From assembly GCA_001695595.3 (NCBI GenBank), contig MBPM02000028.1, forward strand, positions 682,001 to 746,000: a stretch of DNA of 64,000 bases. Reading direction: 5' to 3'. Below, in pieces: positions 55,578-64,000 of this stretch; position 1 is the stretch's first letter, and each line of letters opens with the position of its first letter. Under the pieces are notes generated by a model. The model saw only the letters and a program-made list of their open reading frames with translations. It was not told the DNA's origin and ran no database searches. This DNA is from Plasmopara viticola. Lineage: Eukaryota; Oomycota; Peronosporomycetes; Peronosporales; Peronosporaceae. A program made the translations under genes and the position numbers.

Positions 55578-58469
55578 CAATATGTGTATCACATTATTAA
55601 GTTCCAACTCAATTGTCAGCCTCAAATAAATACAAACCGGTATGCAAACCGACAGATTTACCTAACACACCATTCATTCATTTTTGATCCTTCTTATCAT
55701 TTTCAAATGCTCAATGCCGACTTGGCCCAGAAGCCACAATTTTTTTAAACTTCTACCACAAAAGCTTTTTTCCTTTCCCTTCTTTAAAAGATTCTGCTTC
55801 ATGACCAACAAAGTGTTGATGCTCTGTGGCAAGGTAAACTTTCTTAGCTACAAAAAAGGCTTAAACCTATCTAGAAGACATGACATCCTTTCGTGCAAAT
55901 TAGAGGTAAGCTCGACATCTTGAGCAATATTCGACCTTGGTATTCAAGCAATGTTTTGAGACCGACAAGATCATCGCTTCGAAACGTCGTCACCTTTGTC
56001 ATATGTGCAAAATGTTAAAATTCAAAACAAATTCGCTATCCTTACACCATGGATCAATTGCCGATATCTCCGATGACAATATCCTAGGATGACACCTTAA
56101 TTTCGTGTGCGCTCTATTTGATATCTAGGCTTCTAGCGACTAGTTGCTTATGTGCCGGTCCGTATGCAGCTCGTCTGCTGGGAGGTAGCAATGAACACAC
56201 AACTTTTCGAGGAAAGCCTTAATGAAAAGGATGGAATTCCTAAGCTGCGTATCGTCCGTATGACTTTTTCGTACTTTACTGACGACCGGGGTCCTATCAA
56301 AGCACCCAGTGGGTCATACGTGTCCACTTTCTCACCACTCAAACTTACTGGTGTGGCCTTAAAGCCTCGCGATTGACATTGGAAGTGGACACCGCAGTCG
56401 CTTTGATGTCCTGATGCCAAGGGCTGTCAATAGCTTAATAATCGCACTGGAAGAAATAACTTTGGCTTGAAATACAATCACGTCCTTTGACTAGCGAGCA
56501 TTTACTATCTTTGCACGACTTTCGCGTTCTTCAACTAATAATGTCGTAACCGTCTGTAAATCAGGAACTGACGTCATCGTACCCGTATATATTGCCATAC
56601 GTCGGCATGCCGCCTGACCCTCGAGTAAATTTGCCACGGGCTGAGCACTGAGCTTTGTCGCCAATAGACCGATGCGTCCATTCATTGCGATGCTACACAG
56701 CAGGTCGTTGAAGATCTTGTCTGATCTGTCGGTCTCATTGTCAATGCGCATGTGTGCAAGTGTACGATACTTGACTCAGTCATACAACATATGACTTCCT
56801 CTCTGCACACATTGACATAATGCCATCCGTTATTAGCTCGGAACCTTTCATCGGCTGGGCCACTGAGTAGATCAAAAATGGTGTCAGCGACTATTAAGAA
56901 AATCGACGTTCTCGGTACTTTAATCACTTGTGACAGCTTGCCTTGTGCAATGGTTTCGAAAGACTACCTTTCACCTGACGAATTCTTGGGCGGACCATCC
57001 TCAGCCTTACGCAACGATATGGCGAACACAAGAGTGTAAAATACGGGCTCAAATTGGAGAGGCGAAAGATTCAAGAATTCCTCGACGGAAAATCGGCACG
57101 CCAGAGATGGTCAAGTTTACGCTTGAAATGAATCGTCCGCGAAATCTACCGGTACTGCGTTTACAGTATTCCAGGTACCTAGCTTCTTCACGACTACAAA
57201 CGATAGCTATTTGTCCTTCATACGTCAAATGTAGTGCTTATGTATGTGCGACTCGGTAAGGAGCTCAGCGCAAAGTTTATCACATGACCTTGGTTCGCTC
57301 TACGTGGACATACTGCGTTGCACATTTTCTTATTATTCTGTGCAGGTTGTTCGTCGCATCAAATAGTGAAATAGGAAAAAGTGCAGCTTAGTAATTTCTA
57401 TTAGCTAATGTGTGTCGACAATCGCTGGTCAACAATATTTCGCAAGCCTATTGCAAACGTCGATCCCATGAAGATTGCGATTTGAAATCGCCCTCCAGCC
57501 AAGGCGGTGTGTGGCCCTGTCACAGTGTTGGAGCTGGGCAGCACCAATACTTCTTGACCAACTTTTCACCCTAAGCATTTTGTATGAACCGTCCTTAGTG
57601 AATTTACAAACCTTCTTTGCTATCGAGGTCTTACACTTCGTACAAATTGCTGACCCTTCCGTTCCTTTGAGCAGCCGTTGCAAACTTTCCTTTCTGCAAT
57701 CGCATCTTCTATTTCGTAGAGCACACGATCCACGTACCAGCAAAAAAGAATTCTTTGTAAGTACAAGTGCAAGTACCTTCATAATATATTCAAAGTGTGA
57801 TTGTACTCTCTTCACTCCACGCCCTTTTTTTTTGGTACTCCTGACTTCCTATGCCACAGCGAATGTAACTGTCGCCGTTTCTATCTATTTTTACGATCTT
57901 ATTATAGAGACGTCTGTTTGAAGGGCTTTAATTTTCCTCCCTCAGAATGCGGGGATTCGATACTATAATTGTAATAAGCCGCGAAGGGTTAGATAGAGTA
58001 AAAATATCATTCCGTCACCCTTTAAAAGATTGTATCAAACACGCATAATGAGCGATCGAGCAGTCCTTGCGAATGTTCGTCTCAGTACATGTCCAAAAAA
58101 CAGTATTTTTAATCAAGATAAGTCCTGAGGTGCTTTCGTTTCTATGTGTACTTGCCATAGAATGTGCGTGGACGAAGCTGAATCTGGGTATAGAACCTAT
58201 CGCAGATGGATGTCGTCAGGGCGTCTGAAAGACCTCAATAGGGTAATAAAGCATATTGTCCTGTCATCGAATTGTCAGCGAATCGAAGCTCTTTTACTGG
58301 TATAAACCGTTCCACAGCGTCGTCCAGCTGGATCTTGGATAGGCTGGTCAAGTACCTCAAGACTGCTACTGACTACCTCGCTGAAACCATCTGTAACTAC
58401 CATGGGAACGTGAACGCACTCACCATTATCTAAAATCCTCCTACTCCCACACTGCCGTCTATATCTTCC
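55578..58469. other. Gene-poor spacer upstream of aminotransferase gene
   Basis: No supported gene. The minus-strand frame at 57429-57815 contains a CxCRKE ... ICTKCKTS cysteine pattern that could be a relic of a zinc ribbon, but this is weak. The last ~200 bp are the probable promoter and leader of the gene at 58470, including a CTCACCATTATC initiator-like sequence near 58420. Confidence 0.45.
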
Positions 58470-60677
58470 ATGGACCCTCAGACTCGTGATGGGAGTACTT
58501 TTCCAAGCCGCAGCATGTTGATGGTGGTCAAGGGAAACACAGAGGACTTGTCCCATCGGTTCTCGACGACTCAGACCCTTCGGTCGTCCGTCGATTTTGA
58601 AGCCGAGTCCTTTGTCGCTCAGTTAAAAAAAAAGTGCGACGAGTATGATCGGCATGCAATTGAAGCGGGCAGTGTGTCTCCCTTCGAAAGCTTCCCCGCG
58701 GGCCCGACGTCAGAGATTGATGGGAATGTTTGTGTCGAATTCAGAAAGGAGGCCGATGAAATGTCCATCGCCACCAGCGCTTCTTCGGTTATCGACGACG
58801 GTGATCACGTCGTGGACGACGAGGACGAGCTGGACTTGCAAATGCTGAGTGACCTGGCGGCTAATGTCATTGGTCGAAACGTCTTGTTTGAGACGCCGTT
58901 TGGCTTGAAAGCCCAGTGCTACACTGATTACACTGCGAGCGGCAAGGCCATTGAGAGTATCGAGACGTATATTCGCAATGAAGTCATGCCAACGTATGGG
59001 AACACCCACACGACCACGTCGGTGACTGGCTCTCAAACCACTTCGTTTCGAGAAGAAGCCCGTGAGATCATTGGCAAGGCTATCAACGCCCGTCTGTACG
59101 GCGACAAACGGGACTTGGTCATCTTCTCGGGTCACGGATGTACGAGTGCCATCCACAAGTTTATCCACGTACTTGGTCTCAACTCAATGCGACGCCATCG
59201 TCGACCGCACCGGCGCCCAGTCGTTTTCACGTGCCCGTTCTCTCATCATTCCAATTTATTGCCGTGGCGTGAACTCGACGCCGTTGATGTGGTGAATATT
59301 CCAGAGGCTAAATCCGGTGGACTCGACGTGAAGGAACTGGAGTGCCAGCTTCGAAAGTACCAGAGCCGTGACCTTAAAATTGGTACATTTGCTGCGGCTT
59401 CCAACCTCACGGGCATGTTGGCAAATGTCGATCAAGTGTCCAAGCTCTTGCATCGATACGGTGCTCTATCGTGCTGGGACTACGCCACGTGTGCCCCGTA
59501 CGTTGACATTAACATGAATCCCAGAGATCCTGGCGCGTATAAAGACGCCATTTTCTTTTCGGGGCACAAATTTGTTGGTGGGCCCGGCTCCCCTGGAGTC
59601 TTGGTCGTTAAGAATAATTTGATGACCAACAAGGTGCCTGCAGTACGTGGGGGCGGATCGGTGTTGTTTGTGACTGAAGAGTCTCACCAATATCTTGCTG
59701 ACAAAGTGGACCGCGAGGAAGGTGGAACTCCTGACATTTTAGGAAGCATCCGTCTCGGGCTTGCTTTTGAGCTCAAGCAACGGATCGGTCCGCACCACAT
59801 TATGAACCTCGAGCGTCACCACGTGCATTACGTGCGCGCAGTGCTTGGCAGAAATGACAACATTATCTTGCTTGGCCACGACAATCTCGAGCAATTGCCG
59901 ATCTTTTCGTTCCTCGTGCGCTTTGCGGACCGGTTCTTGCATCACAATTTTGTGTGTGCTTTATTAAATGATCTCTTTGGCATTCAAGCCCGTGGCGGCT
60001 GTCAGTGCGCTGGACCCTTTGGTGCCCGTTTGCTCGGCCTCAGTCGCGATTCTGTCAATGCTCTCGGCCATGCCGTTGTTGCGCAAGACGTGGTGTTAAA
60101 ACCTGGTGTCTCTCGCTTAAGCTTTCCGTTTTTCGCTGATCGTGAAGAGGTGAATTATATTCTGGACGCAGTGACTTTCGTGGCTGACCATGGTTGGAAA
60201 TTTCTGCCTCAGTACGAAATTAATCGGCACACTGGTGTGTGGTATCACCTTTCGCGTGCCACAGCTCCGTTCCTAACTAAAAAGAGTTTTACAAGTATGC
60301 AGCTCGACGACGAGCTGCAGCACCAGTCAGCGGCTAAATTTTCCACTTGCGATCTCGCAGCTCATCGTCGCGAAAATTTGGATCAAGCCGCTACTCTAGC
60401 GGACGCCTGTATTGGGAAAGCTGCGTCGGCTGACAGCATATCGGATCATCAGAAGGTGATGCCGGGTCACGAGCATTTACGGTGGTTTGTGTATTCGCAC
60501 GAAGCAGTACTTGCTTTCAAAGAAACGGGTTCAAAGCCTGCACTTACGGGGACGATTGAAGGCCCGTGTCAACCACTGCGCTATTTCGACGGCGCAGTTT
60601 GTGATGACAATTTGTCCTTAAGTAGGTCGAAGATGAATCTGACTGATTTCAAAGGCTTTATTTCATGCAAAGGATGA
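58470..60677 (+). CDS. Class V aminotransferase / cysteine desulfurase-like PLP protein
   Basis: A single 735-residue frame. The N-terminal ~120 residues are Ser/acidic-rich and look disordered. The PLP-dependent fold starts around residue 130 (IGRNVLFETPFGLKAQCYTDYTASGKAIESIE). Family marks include a YGNTHTTTSVTG segment, PFSHHSNLLPWRE, DYATCAPYVDINM, and the cofactor-binding SGHKFVGGPGSPG with Lys367. A Cys-containing loop, RGGCQCAGPFG, lies near residue 510 and resembles a substrate-Cys loop, but the length and layout match the oomycete aminotransferase-class-V group rather than classic NifS/IscS. About 130 extra residues at the C-terminus have no known domain. No targeting peptide is clear. 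The sulfur or amino substrate is unknown. The gene is intronless and stands alone between two gene-poor tracts. Confidence 0.85.
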   Translation: MDPQTRDGSTFPSRSMLMVVKGNTEDLSHRFSTTQTLRSSVDFEAESFVAQLKKKCDEYDRHAIEAGSVSPFESFPAGPTSEIDGNVCVEFRKEADEMSIATSASSVIDDGDHVVDDEDELDLQMLSDLAANVIGRNVLFETPFGLKAQCYTDYTASGKAIESIETYIRNEVMPTYGNTHTTTSVTGSQTTSFREEAREIIGKAINARLYGDKRDLVIFSGHGCTSAIHKFIHVLGLNSMRRHRRPHRRPVVFTCPFSHHSNLLPWRELDAVDVVNIPEAKSGGLDVKELECQLRKYQSRDLKIGTFAAASNLTGMLANVDQVSKLLHRYGALSCWDYATCAPYVDINMNPRDPGAYKDAIFFSGHKFVGGPGSPGVLVVKNNLMTNKVPAVRGGGSVLFVTEESHQYLADKVDREEGGTPDILGSIRLGLAFELKQRIGPHHIMNLERHHVHYVRAVLGRNDNIILLGHDNLEQLPIFSFLVRFADRFLHHNFVCALLNDLFGIQARGGCQCAGPFGARLLGLSRDSVNALGHAVVAQDVVLKPGVSRLSFPFFADREEVNYILDAVTFVADHGWKFLPQYEINRHTGVWYHLSRATAPFLTKKSFTSMQLDDELQHQSAAKFSTCDLAAHRRENLDQAATLADACIGKAASADSISDHQKVMPGHEHLRWFVYSHEAVLAFKETGSKPALTGTIEGPCQPLRYFDGAVCDDNLSLSRSKMNLTDFKGFISCKG

Positions 60678-62549
60678 GGCAATGAGATCGACAATAAGAA
60701 CAGTGGAGTGAAGGATGTCGTGTAGCTTGTTGTCGATATTAATGATTGTTTATAATTACGAATTTGTTGTTCGAAGTACATCAGAGTTAAAAAATCAGCA
60801 CACAATTGTGCAATAAGGACCAACATCTATTTATTGCTACATGCAAAGCTACAAGATTGGCCCTGTGGCTATTCAATCAGGTAAGTGATGCCGTATAGGA
60901 TGCTATTTAATGAAGAAATAATGTAAAGCAGATAGAGTTGAGGCACTTAAGAAGAGGTGCAATCAAGTGACTGCCCTATTTACCCTCACGTCACACTACC
61001 GATTGACCATAGCTATCAATCTCCCGCGCTATCAATCCTTCCGGTTCGCTGTTACTATCAAATATTAGTCCAGCTATTGGCGTGGCCTTGCCTGCGTACG
61101 ACGTGGTGCCAGCGCTTCTGCGTGATTCGGCTCGGGTTAACACGGTCAAGTGAACATGCTAAGCCACTCTTAGCTATGACCTTTGATGATCCGATAATGA
61201 GTGGGCGCAATTCAGTTATACAGTTGCATTTAGAGGTAGATTTCCAGCATGTCATGACATCAAATCTTCCATGTAGAATTATTTCTTCAGTCTCGGTTAG
61301 AACATTCCTTTTTTATGCCTTAGATACGAGTATTCGGGTTGTCTACGCATTGAGTGGACTGTAACTCATTCATTAAGCCAAGAGCCACAATGTGGTGGTA
61401 GTAACGAAAAGAGAGGTTTGGCTAGCCAAACCATTTAGAAGTGCGTGTGTACTGATAAGGCATAAACGGCAAATAAATAGGCTGCTTTAACGTGATCAGT
61501 CTATTTGCTCATAGCACATGGTACCAGTAAGCTTGCCAATCAGGTGGCCGCAAGTTGGAGGGTTGGACACTTCTCGCGCACAGATATAGAACCAGGCCCA
61601 CCCAGGTGCTGACTAAGCCATATGTCGTATATCGATTGTGACGATCTCCATCGTGATCCCTTTGTATTTGACTGTATTTTGAATCGATGGGCTACGTTGA
61701 TCAGTGCTGTGTTACAGCATCCATCGAGATCCAATGCAGCCTCGCACTTAACTGGGCCGACAATTTCTTGTTCGAGTATACTCTTAAGTGCCGGGCAAAT
61801 GGCAATTTGCGCATACGAACCAAACTTTATATGCACACACCTATTAACAGCCGTGACCTAAGCTAGCTCACAGTGTGGGTAACGCAACAAAGGATCAATC
61901 AAAGTTTCCTCGAAGTTGTGCTTCGCAGGAAAGAAGAGCTACTTGTTCATTTGCTGCAAAAGGTGGCTTACATTGCGTTGTGACGCATGATCTGAAAAGA
62001 AAAGGAATGACTTGGAGCCTAGCAGAGCTTGACGAGAACAATCTTCATTGTAAATAGCTACTTATAGATTGTTTCGGTAGCCTTAATTTGTAGTTTTTAA
62101 AAATTGGTGCCCGAGTTCTTTCCCTTCGCGTCTACTTAAAGCAATGTGCTGTCGGTGCCATAATCGTATGCATCAAAGACGGCACCGGGAGGTTGACCTT
62201 GGTCTGGCTGGGCCAGGTTTGTAATCGGCTTTTCTTTGAATTGTCTAACGCTTTTAACGCTCGATTATTCAGAGCCATTCTGTACCTTTTTTAGACAGCG
62301 GCCTAGCCACTTCTGCGTATATTACACTGTGCTTGTGTAATTATTTAGCCAAGCCAAGTAACTTCTTCGAGTCCCTTTGGCTTAAGGAACCGACCAATTT
62401 TACAATAGAGAAGCTCAATCGCAAACGATGAGAAAATGGAGTGTTGATAATAAATATATGGAAACAGCTCAACAAAATCCAAAAGCATGTGTGAATGCGG
62501 CCGCGATATACTCAAGATTTACTTAGATTATCGAAGGAGTTATCTCGAC
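60678..62549. other. Gene-poor spacer
   Basis: No gene is supported. Frames at 60957-61364 and 61540-61861 overlap on both strands and do not read like protein. It is probably old repeat sequence leading into the integrase relic. Confidence 0.45.
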
Positions 62550-63605
62550 CAATATTTTCTCTCACGTATTTATACACCGAACGTGCCATTGGAGAAGCTC
62601 AACAATGATCTAAAATCGGATAAATCGGCACTCAAGCTCTGTGCCAGAAGGCCAAGAATTTGAACCCGAAGATTGCAATCAAAATTGTAAAGGAGTGGTA
62701 TACAAATCAGGCCGATTATCATCGATTTCAAAATCAGAAAAAGCGTTTTTAGTGGTTTCAAAATAGCTTCGAATAGCTCAAGTTTGTGTCAATTGAATCT
62801 TGCATTTTAAAAGAAACAACCAATTTTGAAAGCTATCGATATCAACTCGAGTTTGGGGTACGCAAAGCACTTATCGAACGAGACTGCAGCAGCTGTGTTA
62901 GCAGCACTTGAAGACTTGTTCGTTTTCACAAACTTGATCTCCGGACAAGCAATACTGGAAGCGTGTCCATGAACCCACAGGATCAAAATCTTTTCACATT
63001 TAAAACACCATACCCAACGACAACGACCACGAAGCTATAGATAGAATCAAAGATTGAGCACTACAACAACGATTTAATTGGATTCTAAGATAATACTAGC
63101 TTAGTTATTTCCCAAAAGGATAAGGCAAGAGCGTTTGACCGACGTTATCGAATGTTATAATAGCACATCCCGTCACTCTATTAAAATGACCGAAAACGAG
63201 GCCAAAGATTACCTCATTGCGTCAAAGCTGGAACATAATCGAAGTGAAGCAAAAAGGATTAAAATTGAGCTTGAAGTGGGAGCAAGTGTGCTATATCGTA
63301 TGATGTTGAGAAAGAAACTGCTCAAAGCCGTCTATACTTTCTCTGAAGTTAATATTTACCAAGTTCAAATTTGTTCAAAAAATGGTCATACTCGCTTCAA
63401 GCCAGCAAACGATCTAAAAACTGTTAAATCAAAGCCTAAAAGTACTACTATAGATTGAGGCGATATTCTTGAGGCGGAGAAGATCGTAGATTATGGAAAT
63501 ATATGATTTAGATAGAACAAATCTCTGGTGGGATGGCTTTCTGATGAACTTGACTTATGGGAGCCTTTAGCCAATCTGCGACTGATTACAAAAACAGAAC
63601 ACTAA
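62550..63605 (+). pseudogene. Decayed Polinton/Maverick-like integrase with chromodomain
   Basis: Pieces in order on one strand match a retroviral-type (DDE) integrase. N-terminal: IYTPNVPLEKLNNDLKSDKS, then after a frameshift NPKIAIKIVKEWYTNQADYH and QNQKKRF. Core: LGYAKHLSNETAAAVLAALE near 62853. Late core: DVIECYNSTSRHSIKMTENE at about 63138, the YNxTxHSSIKMTPxEA signature of Polinton-type integrases, followed by a C-terminal barrel-like segment to 63458. Beyond a TGA, in the same frame, comes a chromodomain-like stretch (ILEAEKIVDYGNI ... LVGWLSDELDLWEPLANLR). Several stops and frameshifts show it is dead. Chromodomain integrases also occur in Ty3/gypsy chromoviruses, but the motifs fit Polintons better. 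No other element genes are visible within the window. Confidence 0.55.
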
Positions 63606-64000
63606 CGCTCAAAAGAAGTATTAGGGTTACTCCGCGCCAAAAAAAATCATGATTAGCTTGTAATAAATTTGATAGAGGTATTTCTTGTAAGCCTTTGATG
63701 CAGGGTCATTTCCCGAAGTTACTTTGTTTTCTATCCAAAAATATATGACCTGGTATATAAAGACCAATCATATGAGATCACCCGATGAGTTTAGAATAGG
63801 AGTGTGAGCTTGCCAGCTTCGACTTAAGCTTTGGATCATTTAAAAAGGTGAGTCGAACCAAGAACGCGTTGCTGGGTCGTGATGCAGCCGCGAATTTCTG
63901 CGAAACAGTAGTCAACTGACTTTTTTAATATGAGTTGGAAGCAGTAATTGGATATGAAAGCCAGCTATCTTAAAGTACTGAATGAGCAAAATAGTATATA
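63606..64000. other. AT-rich right edge
   Basis: No recognisable feature; it may be part of the same decayed element as the integrase relic. Confidence 0.4.

Noticed and set aside
57429..57921. Overlapping plus (148 codon) and minus (128 codon) frames
   Set aside because: Both strands open together by base composition; the minus-strand cysteine pattern is too weak to call a zinc ribbon.
1..64000. tRNA, rRNA, snRNA genes and CRISPR arrays
   Set aside because: I looked for B-box-like GGTTCGAnnCC sequences, rRNA blocks and regularly spaced identical repeats and found none convincing; very diverged ncRNAs could be missed by eye.
1..64000. RXLR or Crinkler effector genes
   Set aside because: No frame combines a signal peptide with RxLR-EER or LFLAK motifs; the secreted proteins here are of other types.

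Overview
The window looks like a piece of nuclear genome from a plant-pathogenic oomycete (Peronosporales type: Phytophthora or downy mildew relative). The reasons are short GT-AG introns of about 55-80 bp, compact GC-richer genes packed 30-200 bp apart, long AT-richer gene-poor gaps full of decayed retroelements, oomycete-style fusion proteins (PH/zinc finger/PI4-kinase, RCC1/IPT), and secreted proteins with signal peptides. The species cannot be fixed from sequence alone.

Layout. 1-4.9 kb: the 3' part of a TRPC4AP/TRUSS-like gene, a conserved-looking hypothetical gene, and a divergent pair (LSM3 and a ZCCHC7/Air-type zinc-knuckle protein). 4.9-14.5 kb: gene-poor, with a Ty3/gypsy fragment, a degenerate satellite-like array whose units change orientation, and two short inverted copies of an internally deleted LINE. 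14.5-20.4 kb: an RCC1+IPT/TIG protein, a secreted astacin-type metalloprotease and a secreted HAD phosphatase. 20.4-29.3 kb: gene-poor. 29.3-32.4 kb: a PH + zinc finger + PI4-kinase gene. 32.4-35.1 kb: mostly empty, with two doubtful small reading frames. 35.1-36.2 kb: a secreted Ser/Thr/Pro-rich repeat protein. 37.1-42.3 kb: a tight cluster of an ankyrin/PH-like protein, a PA-domain + isochorismatase-fold protein, a Myb/SANT-like protein and a GPKOW/Spp2 G-patch protein. 42.3-58.4 kb: 16 kb gene-poor, holding a recently inserted, internally deleted LINE with an exact 15-bp target duplication. 58.5-60.7 kb: a class V aminotransferase-like protein. 60.7-64 kb: gene-poor, ending in a decayed retroviral-type integrase with a chromodomain, most like those of Polinton/Maverick elements.

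How the parts relate. LSM3, the zinc-knuckle protein and GPKOW all belong to RNA processing or decay. The astacin, HAD phosphatase and repeat protein carry signal peptides and would act outside the cell or at its surface. The genes are otherwise functionally mixed and no operon-like logic is seen. Several introns are multiples of three without stops, so naive reading-frame calls read through them; splice-corrected structures are given. The most notable finding is a LINE-derived family with target-site duplications: two ~325-bp copies share the same two internal deletions, so they seem to have moved as a defined SINE-like element.
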